From Sorghum bicolor (lineage: Eukaryota; Streptophyta; Magnoliopsida; Poales; Poaceae): a stretch of 64,000 bases of DNA. Below are positions 1 through 10,377 of this stretch, piece after piece. Numbering within the stretch: position 1 is the stretch's first letter; every line of letters begins with the position of its first letter. The notes under the pieces were generated by a model. It was not told where the DNA came from, made no database searches, and worked only from the letters and a program-made list of their open reading frames with translations. Made by a program: the position numbers and the translations under genes. Location of the stretch: assembly GCF_000003195.3 (NCBI RefSeq), contig NC_012871.2:1351997-1415996 (forward strand), read 5' to 3'.

Positions 1-68
1 AGCGCACGCCGCGCGCAGCCCGCCCGCCGCCCCTCCGCCTCTGCGCCCGGCCGGTCACCCCCACCCCC

Positions 69-1210
69 GTGCGCTCGCACGCTCGCGCCGCCGCATGCGC
101 CGCCGCCCCTTCGCCTCCGCGCCCGGCCGCCGCCCCTCGCCCTCCGGCTCCGCCTCCGCGCCCGGCTGCTCGCCCCCACCCCCGTGCGGCAAACATTGAC
201 TGGAACCCGGACAACGACCCAGCTGAGTCGTACTCCAACTCCAGTATCCCTGAGATCGTCAGTCAGTACACCGAGGCGGCAAGGACGGTCCATGGAGAGG
301 CGTTCGATCCCCACACCGCGGACCTTGACGGTGACCTCGTCATGAGGGTGGGAGGAGGCAAGAAGCGTGGGCGGTACATCATCGGTAACAGCACGCTAGA
401 CCCAGCGACTACTCCCACTCTCGCACAGGTCCGGGCAAACAGCAGGAGCGAGAGCGTGCCCGTACGCCCAAGGGTGGACACTTCGACGCATCGTGTTGCC
501 ACACTACAGGTTATTTCTATTTTATTTGTCATTCATTAGTTTTTGCATTACTTGAAATTGATTGTAACAATACGGTGAAAAATATTAGGCCCAGGTGGAA
601 GCGCTCCAAGTTGACAAGGCCAGGATGGAAGAACAGGCCAGGCAGGAGCGGGAGTACCAGGCACAGAGGTACGACGCCTTGGCTCAGTACGTGGCAAGCC
701 TTGGCCTCACGATGGGTCGTCCAGCGCCACCAGAGTTGTTCGCTCCTCCACCATATGCACAACAACCATACGTGAGTTCAACTTCTCTAAAAAACTTCTT
801 TAGTGTATATGTCGACCATCGTGTCGTTCATATGTGATGGAAGGCCTTCGTGCCATTGATATATGTGTCTCGGCCATCGTGCTGTTGAATGTGGTGGCCG
901 GCCATCGTGCCGAGTCTTTTTGCAGGTTTTGGAAATCTCCAGGTACAGGGGAGGTGCTGCCGAAATTTTTATGTGTCTAGGCTTACATTACATATTTGTG
1001 ACTAGTTCTAGAATTTTTCGACTTCACTAAACATAACAATGTTTATTCTCATTTGTGCAGGTTCAATCGGCGGGTTCGAATGAGGTGCCGCCCTTAGGAG
1101 CGTCACTTCCGCCGCTTCAGCCGCCGTCAGGTGGATCCTGGTATGCACCACGTCCGCCGCCGTCGCAGCAGCCTCCAGGAGGGTCGGGGTGGGACACTTG
1201 GCAGCACTGA
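69..1210 (+). CDS. CACTA second protein (Ptta/En/Spm-like), C-terminal exons, partial
   Basis: Three phase-0 exons can be joined: up to 509 (donor CAG|GTTATT), 595-771 (acceptor CCCAG, donor TAC|GTGAGT) and 1061-1210 (acceptor TGTGCAG, stop TGA). The joined product is about 255 residues from the first ATG at 69, which may not be the true start because the exon is open to the window edge. The first part is Ala/Pro-rich low complexity. A conserved-looking block starts at NIDWNPDND. The second exon is a short charged helix (VEALQVDKARMEEQ) that could be a coiled coil. The last exon is Pro/Gly-rich and ends GSGWDTWQH. This matches the architecture of the transposase-associated Ptta/En/Spm family in grass CACTA elements. 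It is a transposon gene, not a host gene. Confidence 0.65.
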
Positions 1211-1449
1211 GACATTTATTGTTGATGGATGATTGTGATGAATGTTTGATGGATGTGTGTGAGATGTTTGTGAACTTGTGAATGATGGATGTTTGTGAAC
1301 TTGTGAATGATGGATGTTTATGAGACATGTTATATATATATATATGTGTGTTATCTGTATATCTGTTATATATATCTGTGAATATCTGTTATATATATCT
1401 GTGAATAAGAGCTGGAAACAAAAAAATAAAAATAACAAAAACCTCTCTG

Positions 1450-1985
1450 GATGTTTGCCGAGAGCCAGGACAGGCCAGCGCTCGGCAAAGGCCTGCTATT
1501 TGCCGAGAGCCAGGCAGGCAGAGCGCTCGGCAAACGCCTTTGCCGAGAGCTGTACTCTCGGCAAAGAACTCTCGGCATTTGTTTTAAAATATGAAAAAAT
1601 CAAATTAAAAAGGTTTGCCGAGAGGAGCTCTCGGCAAAGGTGATTACCTTCACTAAACACTTGTCCGGATTTTTTAATTTTTTGTTTACTAAATTCTTTG
1701 CCGAGCGCAGCTCTCGGCAAAGGTACTGTACGGACAACCGTTAACGGTCGTTTCGACCGTTACTGGACTAAACTTTGCCGAGAGCCGTCCTTTGCCGAGC
1801 GGGCTGGTACGAGAGCTCGGCAAACTCTTTGCCGAGCGGGACTATCGGCAAACATCCCTTTGCCGTCCGTTTGTTTGCCGGCGGTTGTTTGCCGAGCGCA
1901 GCTCTCGGCAAACTGTTTTGCCGAGCGCCATTGCTCCTTTGCCGAGCGCTTCAAGCACTCGGCAAAGGCCTGGGATCCGGTAGTG
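1450..1985. repeat. CACTA subterminal repeat array
   Basis: More than ten copies of a 12-15 bp motif, TTTGCCGAGAGC or TTTGCCGAGCGC and its complement GCTCTCGGCAAA, occur at irregular spacing and in both orientations up to the terminus. Such arrays are the known binding sites of the element's own DNA-binding protein in En/Spm. Spacing is irregular and there are no unique spacers, so this is not CRISPR-like. Confidence 0.85.
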
Positions 1986-2180
1986 CCTACTGTGGCCTGG
2001 AATTCTTTCTATCTCGGTGACATCAGCTTATATATGCAGTTTATTCCGATCTCTCTAGCAACATGTGGCCTTTTTTCGATACTACTTTCAGTTCTGCAAA
2101 ATTTTTGTCCGGAACCTGTACATAAAACTCTTTTACTCCTTCCTTAATTGAGAGGCAGAGCTGCTGCCGTTCGTTTAAAA
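1986..2180 (+). mobile_element. 5'-truncated L1 LINE 3' end (remnant)
   Basis: The stretch ends in AGGCAGAGCTGCTGCCGTTC followed by GTTTAAAAATAA. This closely resembles the tail of the full-length L1 in this window (GGCAGCTCTCCTGCCGGTTC, then GTTTC and poly-A, ending at 14339). Only the 3' UTR-like end is present, as is usual for 5'-truncated L1 copies. It abuts the CACTA terminus, so the CACTA element may have landed in it. I could not define a TSD. Confidence 0.5.
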
Positions 2181-2606
2181 ATAATTGTGTCTGGATGTTT
2201 ATGGGAGTAATGGATATTTGGATAAATCTAAGCTTAACTATTGCTTCTTATCTTACTAGATTCCTGGGGAGTGTTTATTGAGAATCAGGCATCCTGTATC
2301 TCTGCCATAAGTTTCTTATATTGTGTATTTATTGAAGCTAGGTTGATTAATTTTCCATGCATTTATGTTGTGATGTCATTGTTCCTTAATTTGGTCAAGG
2401 CTTATATCAAAATTGCATTGGTGCAAAACTTTATGTTACCTTGTGATATGACAATGTAGTGTATTTGTCCCCTGTTGTTTTTGTTCCTCTTGGTATGATA
2501 TCATGTATGATACTGATGTTTTCCCATGACATTTGCTTATGGCTACCATAGTTATAGATGTGTACAGTGAAGTGAAACATGTTTACCATGAAACTGCTGG
2601 ATATGT
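2181..2606. other. AT-rich sequence, nothing recognised
   Basis: No exon, terminal repeat or RNA gene seen. Short open frames here lack splice context or recognisable protein similarity. Confidence 0.5.
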
Positions 2607-3215
2607 AGTTTGTTGGCTGTGTGCAGGTTGAATACTGTATTCCAATTTCTGAAAAGAAATGGTTACAGGTAGTAGATGAATGTGAAATCATAGGTTGCTT
2701 TGTTTTATATTTATTAATTCATTAATTTTGAAGTCCTGAGTCAGTCAAGTTCAAATTTAGGAAATGCCCTTTGGCATTGTTTCTTGACATTGCAATTTCC
2801 TTCTGGAATCTTGCTTTATCTTTCACATTTCCTTGCAAGCCAATTGTCAGCATAGTAATCTAGCTTTGTACCGTTGTCCTGGTTCATTCTACAGTGAGTC
2901 CCATGAGTCCCATGATATTTCACCGTTGTCATGTGTCAACTCCATATTGACTGTTTTTTCACGATCATGCTGTGGTCTTGTGATACCGATGCTAATTATT
3001 TTATTCTTCTACTTTCAACTTTCAAGTGCGTGAGATTTGTGGACCTGCTTAACCAGTTGCCAAGCCTTTTTTTTTCCTTTTGTAGTTTTGCTTTGCATTA
3101 AATGTTTAACCTCGAGTCAAGCATTTTGCTTTGCCATAGTGCAAAGTGCTGTGTTGTACATAAACTCGGTGCATAGTCTGTGAGTTTGTCCCAGCTATTC
3201 CTCTTATTATTAATA
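2607..3215. repeat. Left copy of a tandem segmental duplication
   Basis: This segment aligns with 15858-16009 plus 17335-17760. Shared landmarks in order are GTTGGCTGTGTGCA / GCTGGCTGTGTGCA, TACTGTATTCCAATT, GTGAAATCATAG, TTTGCTTTGTTTTATA, TGAGTCAGTCAAGTTCA, CTTTCACATTTCC, CCTGGTTCATTCTACA and GCATTAAAT. The copies differ by many substitutions and small indels, so the duplication is not recent. In this copy the position equivalent to the small Helitron is uninterrupted (TTCAAATTTAGGAAATG at about 2751-2767). No coding potential is evident; it looks like intron or UTR sequence. Confidence 0.75.
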
Positions 3216-3245
3216 CTAGGTAGTGTGCCCGTGCGTTGCTACGGG
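3216..3245 (-). other. Helitron 3' terminus: hairpin plus CTAG
   Basis: On the plus strand CCCGT (3228-3232) and ACGGG (3241-3245) form a 5-bp stem around an 8-base loop, 8 bases from the CTAG-type end at 3216-3219. The host base before it is A. Confidence 0.85.
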
Positions 3246-5489
3246 TTAGCAAAACTTTTATACTAAAAACACATAGATCGCACGATAAGATAATAATATT
3301 GTAAAATTAAATACCGATATTAAAGTGACATTCAATCCAAAAAAGAAGTTTACAAAATTAACGTAGTCACGGAGAGCGTGACGTCGCAGGCTCACAAACT
3401 TGACGAAGGCAGTAGAAACGGCAAATGTCGAAGACGGGAGGTGATCAGCGTGGGGGACATGACGCAACGACAACACTCATTTTGTAGGGTGGCAATTTTT
3501 ATCAAGAACTATTGGTGTTGGTCTGTGGAGAGTGTCATTTAGAGAAAAAGGGTGAGGGAGGCAGGATCGTAGGGGTTGTCAAACCGATGACTGGCAAACC
3601 AATGACCTATGGTTTTTGTTGCACGACGATGTGGTTGTTCACCTGACCAGTAAACCAAGGTGCAAATGCCTGTGGTACGTGAACTTTCATAACTATCACT
3701 TTGTTTGAGTGTACTTCATACTTGAGTGCCGACGTGCATAGAAGATTGTGTGGATGTAGATCATGCCATTTTGTAGTGTTGCCACATGAAATCCTATTAT
3801 TTTTCTTATATAACGCTTTCGCATGACATTTTGCATTGATGTAAGTTTCTAGCAGATTTTGATGAGATCTGAATGTTTAGAAAACTGATTACATTTATTT
3901 CCTATTACAACTTTACCTAATATATATCACAACATAAACCATCATACTAAAGCTTTCTTAGGGAAACTGTCTAATGATCTCTCTTTCTTAGAGACTTTAG
4001 ATAACGGGATAATGTGAGAACTTCTAATATACCTGCTCAGTCTTTGCAGAAGGAATCTGGGTAGCAGATCCCAACCCCAAATACCCAACATTACAGACAA
4101 TGTTTTCTGCTTTTTAAGAATTTTGAGCTTAACATGATAGCAGCAACAATATGGGATCCCACGACCGTACACGAGGCTTGTCCGAGGTTGAGGTTGTCCA
4201 AGGCACTCACGATATCGGATCACACGTCCTGCACGAAGCTTGTCAGAGGATGGCATCACGTAGGGTCGATGCCGTGTTGCTGACTAACTCTCCAACGCTT
4301 TTGCTATGTGGTGAAGTGTTGACCAAGTGTTCCTTTGTTTTTTTCATGTCTCTGCTACCTTAGATGTTCTTGATTTCTCACCATTGCTGCCAACAAAATC
4401 CCACACTAATGCTACGGTAAAAACAAAAGAGCAACATGTTAATTAAAATAACCCATACTCAAAGTCAAAGAGATAATTTATGGATGCTTGAATTTTGTCA
4501 TCCATTATCTACCGGCATGCTTATAAAATAGTCTGAATAAACAATTAAACATAGATAGAAAAATGAAAGGATCATTGCAAGTCATCAATCATGCAAAGCT
4601 ACTAAAGAAGATGAGTAACAGTGCCCTCACCTCAAATATTGTTCAGATAAATGAATTATAATGAAAATAGAAGCAGATGTTAATACACATGAAACTAAAC
4701 TCATAAGTAGAGTAGATAATGCCATTCCAAACCACAAAATCAACTTTTATCCACCTTATAACATATGTTTTGAAAATTCCTTTGCAAAGAAAAGCATACA
4801 CTCTTCACCGAGGTGGGATGGCTCTCAGGTTTACTACCTCTTGAACACCATGCAGTTCTAGTGAACCTCTACATGTCTAAAATTTTCAACATAGTTTTTT
4901 AAAAGTGCAAGCTACCAGACAACAGAGTTACTCCCTCTCTCTCAAAATTAATGACACTTTAGCTATGAATCTAGACACAAATTATATGATAAAAAACTGA
5001 GAAATTATATGACAACAGAGTTACTCCCTCGAGGATGAAAACATTCAGAGGATCACTTCCACATCAAGGGATTAGAGAAAAAACATTCATATAAGACCAA
5101 CCACTCAACTGAGAAATTATATGATAATAAATTGAGAAATTATGTTGAGATGGATCAGACTGTTAGCACTAACCATATTTTTCTCATTAATAATGTAAGT
5201 AACTGGTTCTGTTTAATGAGTGTTCCAAACCATGCCGCAAAAGCATGTAAGGTCATCTAAATTGGTTACCTCGACATCTGCTTGGAGGCCGCGTGTCCCA
5301 CATTCATCTTGCCCAACAGCACCAGATTAGTAGCAATGTATCACCTTCATCAGTGGACGATCAAACCTTGGTGAGCGCATCAACTGAAAAAATAGAACAA
5401 AACATGATTCGTTTTTTATTGATGATAGAACATAAAGGATAATGACATGAGGCTAGGGTTTTTCTATCCAGTTTGAGCCTCAGGAATCT
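3246..5489. other. Helitron body, 3' half, no recognised gene
   Basis: AT-rich sequence. A minus-strand open frame at 3942-4259 has no recognisable domain. A possible minus-strand exon lies at about 5268-5395 (pyrimidine tract and CAG acceptor, GTAACC donor) but I could not assign it. Confidence 0.4.
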
Positions 5490-5648
5490 ATCTAAGAAAC
5501 GATAGAGCCAAAACAACAGGCACATCAAATCGAAGAAGGTAAAGAGAGGCATATGCATTTGCTATCAGCCCATCAGCATTCAAAGCTGGACATTGCCCAG
5601 AAGGCTTCACAACTTTGCCTAGATGGACTAAAATATCAAGGATTTGAC
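5490..5648 (-). pseudogene. Possible captured exon, unidentified
   Basis: After a minus-strand CAG acceptor just above 5648 there is an open frame beginning QILDILVHLGKVVKPSG and continuing through NADGLIANAYASLYLLRF until a stop near 5490. Composition looks protein-like and it lies downstream of the MORF fragment on the same strand. I do not recognise the family. It could be a piece of another captured gene or chance. Confidence 0.25.
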
Positions 5649-5968
5649 CTGACGAGACAACAATAAAAGGAAATCATGTCTCAAACCAATTGAATAATGA
5701 ACCTAAGTTTCTGTCTCATTCGGGTAAGGCTAAAAAAGAATGTCTAGATATCAATCCATAGACAATGAAAGAAGAAAATTGATGTGTAGGATTCATCGTG
5801 CTTCCATGATGAGATATGCTATTTACAACCAACCAAATCCATGATGACATATGCTAGACCAAATATAGTAGCAGCACTAATATGACATCCCAAGTTAGAT
5901 ATGAGCAAACGAGCAATCATATAGTAATTACCCCCAAAAAAATCACAGTGGGGCAAAAAGAAATCTAC

Positions 5969-6220
5969 CTCCATAGTCCTTGTACTCAGGATCAACATAT
6001 AAATGTGGGAGCACAAAGAGAACACCATGGAGCCCTACAAAATAACATAAACAAAACGACATTAGATACATATCAGATCGAATCTAGCAAAAAGGACAGA
6101 AGGACAACAAATGAATAATGGCATCATAGAGCATAGAATGAATGAACGCTCGAGCTTGTTAGATGTCTCCTTATCGAACTCGCACCCAAACCCGAAATAG
6201 CCAGTTTCAAAATCACAGTG
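5969..6220 (-). pseudogene. Captured fragment of a MORF (organellar RNA editing factor) gene
   Basis: Two adjacent minus-strand exons are visible. The first (about 6220-6148) reads CDFETGYFGFGCEFDKE then TSNKLE. The second (6034-5969) reads LHGVLFVLPHLYVDPEYK then DYGG. They join in frame across a 113-base intron with GT and AG borders, the split codon giving Arg. YFGFGCE..ETSNKLE and GVLFVLP.SYVDPEYKDYG are hallmark blocks of plant MORF/DAG-like proteins, which help C-to-U RNA editing in plastids and mitochondria. The N-terminal transit region and the C-terminal exon are missing, so this is a fragment, presumably captured by the enclosing Helitron. It may be transcribed within a chimeric RNA but cannot make a full MORF protein. 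Confidence 0.72.
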
Positions 6221-7065
6221 ACACACACGTATGAATGAATTTTATAAGTGAAATTCTATTACTGATTTAGCAGCATCCCCATTCCATACCACCTCTTTTC
6301 AAAATGTTAGATCAGAGATATAGTCATGAGAATGGTATAACAAATTATACAGACTTTCAAGTTCAATCTATTTCACAGAGTGCTGTCACATCCGTAGACA
6401 ACAACTGGAAGACAAAATTTCACCTGCTCCATCCTATTGAATTTTTGCATGACTTCTAGGAACATGAACATGACCTTGGTTTGTGTAGAAAGTAAATGAA
6501 CCTGTGTGAAGATCAAGGTACGTGGAGCTTGAGATGAGATGTGTTGGGCTTGCTACTGCATAGCTCTCATCGATGCGTCAAGCATGCTACTGTAGTTCCA
6601 ATTGGCTTGGAACAGAGATCTGTAGGAACTTTAGCAAAGAGATCAAAGAAGTAGAAAAAAGAAAAACAGAACAATCATTATATTTTTGGAAGGCTGATAA
6701 TTCAAGTGCTAGCAATAGATTTTTGGAAAAAGGACACATTAAAGCATAGAATTTGAACTAAACTATTGAGCATGTTACTAAGCAAACAACAAATTGCTGA
6801 TTTCAGTCAGATTCAAAGTACCGCACCAGCGCGCGCAAGCCACATCTCTTCAATCTCACAGACTGTAGCATCCAAACTCTTTGCAGTAGCAGCAAAAATG
6901 AGTTTGTAAAAAACGAGTAGCTGTAGTAAGATATTCAGATTGGATGAACTGCAGCCATGTTCTTCACAAGTTGAGCTGTAATTACCTCTCAACCGTAATG
7001 CATATGTAGCATCTGCAGAGCCTTCCTGCAGATGCTCTGGATGTCCTCTGAGCTATTGTCCAACC
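6221..7065. other. Helitron body upstream of the LINE, no recognised gene
   Basis: AT-rich, with several short plus- and minus-strand open frames but no recognisable domain. It may contain introns or further degenerate exons of the captured MORF gene. Confidence 0.4.
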
Positions 7066-7127
7066 ACTTTTTTTTTTTTGGCAGTCAGCCCCACGAGTCG
7101 AGGAGAGAGAGAGCGCCCCTGCTGGCG

Positions 7128-10100
7128 ATGGCGGACTCCGCCCCCGCCGTCCCGTTGCAGCCCCAGATCCTCCGCCGCGGCGAGCCCATCCCGCAGATCC
7201 ATCCTATCCCCGTCGCCCTCCACACCTCCAATGGTCCTCCGTACACAGATGACTCTGCGAGCAGCCCCGACATGGGAGATCGAAGCGCGCCCCAGTTTGA
7301 GACCCCGCCGCCGCCGCCGCCGTTCCACACGCGTCGGTCCGAGCTGGATGACGACCTGGTGATCCCAGCCACGTCGGAGGCAACCTTCTTGCAGACGGCT
7401 CATCCCTCCTACGCGGACATCGTCAAGCGACACAAGACTGAAGTTAAGGAAGCACACCTACCCCGGCGCCCAACGGCTCGCATCCTCCAGTCCACCATTA
7501 CTACGCCGAAGGGGAGCACTTACTACGGGCGTGGCTCCGCTGACGAGCCGTCTCGTCGTCTCCGCACGGACGACGCGCCCCGAGGCCGCCATGACGACCC
7601 GTCACCTCGCCGTGCGGCGCTGCATCGGCAGCCTGCCCCTGGCGCCTTCAATTCGACTGAAGCAGAGTGGTTCGAGGCCAGAGTGAAGCACTGGTGGCGC
7701 AAGCTGTGCCGCGGGTCAACTGATGAAGCTCTGCGATGCCGCAGAGCGTCAAATCGCGCGTCGCGTCCACTTCAAGGCCGCCCGCCCGCTAAGTCTGCTG
7801 TTTCTTCACCGGCGCTCCGTGCTTTTCACCTAAAAACAGCTGGAAAGTGTTTCAAGTGCCTCGCTTCTGACCACCGCGCTGCGTCCTGCCGAGACCCCGT
7901 CCGCTGCTTCCGCTGTCTTGGTCTGGGACACCGCGAGAGAGATTGTAGGCGCCCCGGCACACAACGCCCAAGCATACCTGCGCAGCGTGCCTGCAAGGAA
8001 GGCCTTCCCCCGCCGCCGCCGCAGCCGCTGCCGCCGCCGCCGCGCGCGGGCCAAGCTATGGCGATGCTTGGCGACCCGGAGACAAGGCCTGATGAGGACG
8101 AATGCCTCATCCCAACCTCGTTCGCCACTGAGGCGAGCCGACGCGAGTGGGAGGACACCGGTGCTGTCTCCTGGGCCATGTCTGGGCCTCCCAACACCGG
8201 CCCGAGGGAGGTCGAGGCGGCCATCCGCGATGAGTTCCGCCTGCGGCACGGCGAAGTGGTCGTCACCAACCACAGCCCCCAAGCGTTCCTCATCAAGTTC
8301 CAGCATCGGCATCACTGCAGCAGGGCCCTGCAGCAGGGCTTCGCCAAGCGCCACGGCATCGAAATCCACTTCGTCAAGTGGCGCAGCCTCGCCAACTGCT
8401 TTGGTGTGTCTCTCCTCTTCCGTGTCAGGCTCTGCCTCGACGGCGTGCCCAGACATGCCTGGGATGATGACATTGTGGAGCGCATCATTGGGAGGCGCTG
8501 TGCTTTGGAGTCCATCGACACCGACCTGCTGCACCCAGCTGAGACAAAAACCATTGATCTCTGGGCTTGGACAGCAAACCCAAGCCTCATCCCCAAGAAA
8601 GTTTGGCTCACCTTCACCAACCGCGCCAAAGACGCCAAGCTTCAGTCAATCCTGGTGACTGAGACGCCGCCTGAGCACTGGCAACAAGGCACCAAGCATC
8701 CTGTCATCATCCACCTGGATGAAATACATGACTACACTGCCTCCACCATCGACGACAAAGGCAACATCTCCCCAGGTAAAAGACGTCTCCCAAAATGGCA
8801 TCTAGGTGTTGTTGATGGAGAACAGGTTCCCGCCCGTGCTTTCGAGGAGTTCCCGCATCACCCGCCGCCGCCCAGGCGCACTCACAAGGAGGGGCCGCGC
8901 ACCAGGCGGCCTGACAACAGGTCCTCCAAGGGGACAAAGGGGCGCTACAACAACGACCACCCCGACTTCTACATGGGTCGTGGCAAGCACCACGAGGACG
9001 ACGACGACTACGACACCTCTGGCCGGGGTGGCCGTGATGACCCTGGCAGGTTTAGCCGGGGTGATCACAGCGGTGCTGGTGGTTACCGCGAACGCGACCG
9101 CTCCCCTCCACGTCGCCTCTGGGCACATGACAACAGGCAGGGAGGACGCCAGAGGGCTTCCAGCGCCCTCGAACAGGCTGTGGTGCAGCCAGCTGAGCTA
9201 CAGGTGCCGGCCAAACTTCCCCAACTGAATGTCTTGCAGGTGACTGAGGAGGCTGAGCTGCAACGCCTCTTCAGAGCCCATGCCATGGCCCTCCAAGGAG
9301 CTGTGCAGTGCATCGTGGACCGTGCGGGTGGCCACCACACTAGAGAGACGGCCTCCCTGCTGAAGTCACTCATGTACGACTACATCGACAAAGCCTCTGC
9401 GCTAGCTGGCGGGCTCGGGCTGATCCAAGCCCCGCCGGAAGCTGCTATGCCGGGAAATGAAGCCTGGTCCAAGTGGCCACCCCAGCCAGCTCCGACACAC
9501 CAAGCTACTCACGCCACGGTACCCGTGCGTGACGTCTTCGGCCGCATCCTCAGCACGCTACCACCGAAGGCAACAGTGGAAGACAACTCCATTGCTGCGG
9601 TCGAGAAAGCACTGGCGCGCATCGAGCTCTCTGCAAGGGAGAGCCCCACAATTCAGGTGCCACAACCAACATCTCCTTCTCACCTCTGCAATTCAGAATT
9701 ATCTCCAGAGCAGGGTCCCAGCGATGTAGCTCTCCGTGATCAATTCAGCACCCAACCATCACTCACCCCTGCTGCCACTACACAGGGTGACAGCAGCGGT
9801 GGCCAGCAGCTAACCAGCAGCGTCGTAGCACTCTTTAGCAAGCCGACGGAGCCGCTGCTCCAACAACCTCAGCACGCAGCTGCTGTCGTGCCAACACCGG
9901 CCTGTGCTGGGCCTAGGCGTCGCAGACGCCAACGTGCCTTCGATATGTCTGCGGTACGACGCAGTGCGCGCCTAGCCAACGCTAGACCCATGTCCCAGAT
10001 GCAGCGTGCCCAGAAAAATCTTTGCCGAAAACTTGGCCTACTGCATGATGACCTTGAACCTGTGGAAAATGCTTTGCAGGATTACATCGCCATGTTCAAT

Positions 10101-10253
10101 GGCCCGCTGCCGATGGACACCATCGCCGCACTGACGGAGATATTCAACCTGGACACTGAAGAGACGAATGATGCTGATGATGCGCTGCTTCGCATGGTGG
10201 GTGAAGGAGTCGAAGAACTCCGTGACGCAGCCATCCTCACTGCAGCGGCCTAA
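7128..10253 (+). CDS. LINE ORF1: gag-like nucleic-acid-binding protein
   Basis: The ATG at 7128 (MADSAPAVPLQ) is chosen because the longer open frame from 7032 runs back across the TSD into flanking DNA. The product is 1,041 residues. Two CCHC zinc knuckles of form C-x2-C-x4-H-x4-C lie at about residues 241-254 (CFKCLASDHRAASC) and 260-273 (CFRCLGLGHRERDC). A DUF4283-like segment follows at about 350-490, and after it a long Arg/Asp/Gly-rich low-complexity stretch. The C-terminal region has the sequence RRSARLANARP. ORF1 proteins of plant L1s bind the LINE RNA and form the RNP with ORF2. The knuckles precede the DUF4283-like part, whereas many plant L1 ORF1s have the reverse order. GC-rich and distinct from the AT-rich flanks. 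No stop or frameshift. Confidence 0.85.
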   Translation: MADSAPAVPLQPQILRRGEPIPQIHPIPVALHTSNGPPYTDDSASSPDMGDRSAPQFETPPPPPPFHTRRSELDDDLVIPATSEATFLQTAHPSYADIVKRHKTEVKEAHLPRRPTARILQSTITTPKGSTYYGRGSADEPSRRLRTDDAPRGRHDDPSPRRAALHRQPAPGAFNSTEAEWFEARVKHWWRKLCRGSTDEALRCRRASNRASRPLQGRPPAKSAVSSPALRAFHLKTAGKCFKCLASDHRAASCRDPVRCFRCLGLGHRERDCRRPGTQRPSIPAQRACKEGLPPPPPQPLPPPPRAGQAMAMLGDPETRPDEDECLIPTSFATEASRREWEDTGAVSWAMSGPPNTGPREVEAAIRDEFRLRHGEVVVTNHSPQAFLIKFQHRHHCSRALQQGFAKRHGIEIHFVKWRSLANCFGVSLLFRVRLCLDGVPRHAWDDDIVERIIGRRCALESIDTDLLHPAETKTIDLWAWTANPSLIPKKVWLTFTNRAKDAKLQSILVTETPPEHWQQGTKHPVIIHLDEIHDYTASTIDDKGNISPGKRRLPKWHLGVVDGEQVPARAFEEFPHHPPPPRRTHKEGPRTRRPDNRSSKGTKGRYNNDHPDFYMGRGKHHEDDDDYDTSGRGGRDDPGRFSRGDHSGAGGYRERDRSPPRRLWAHDNRQGGRQRASSALEQAVVQPAELQVPAKLPQLNVLQVTEEAELQRLFRAHAMALQGAVQCIVDRAGGHHTRETASLLKSLMYDYIDKASALAGGLGLIQAPPEAAMPGNEAWSKWPPQPAPTHQATHATVPVRDVFGRILSTLPPKATVEDNSIAAVEKALARIELSARESPTIQVPQPTSPSHLCNSELSPEQGPSDVALRDQFSTQPSLTPAATTQGDSSGGQQLTSSVVALFSKPTEPLLQQPQHAAAVVPTPACAGPRRRRRQRAFDMSAVRRSARLANARPMSQMQRAQKNLCRKLGLLHDDLEPVENALQDYIAMFNGPLPMDTIAALTEIFNLDTEETNDADDALLRMVGEGVEELRDAAILTAAA

Positions 10254-10377
10254 CAAGCATTACAGGCTGCACAATTCGCGTCCAGACATTTAAATATGTA
10301 TCAAGCTACCTTTTTTCAGAATTTGTTCAAGTGCTTCGTACTTTCCGTCGTCGTCGTAGCTCGGGCGGTATGCCTGT

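Larger units (their letters stand above)
1..1985 (+). mobile_element. CACTA (En/Spm) DNA transposon, 3' part
   Basis: The right end reads CTGGGATCCGGTAGTG and stops at 1985. This is the inverted form of the CACTACCGGATCC terminal repeat of grass CACTA elements. Inward of it, from about 1450, lies a dense array of TTTGCCGAG...CTCGGCAAA subterminal repeats in both orientations. Further inward are three exons of an element protein. The left terminus is outside the window, so the 3-bp TSD cannot be tested; the flank here is CCT. Superfamily assignment is secure from the terminus plus the subterminal array. Confidence 0.88.

Noticed and set aside
1450..1985. Regularly recurring TTTGCCGAG motifs that might look like a repeat-spacer array
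   Set aside because: Spacing and orientation are irregular, and the motifs lead into a CACTA terminus. They are transposon subterminal repeats, not CRISPR.
3942..4259. 105-codon minus-strand frame in the Helitron
   Set aside because: No protein family recognised and no splice context. I could not support a gene.
7032..7127. N-terminal extension of LINE ORF1 from the ATG at 7032
   Set aside because: It crosses the TSD into flanking Helitron DNA and encodes the T-run as Phe. The real start is the ATG at 7128.
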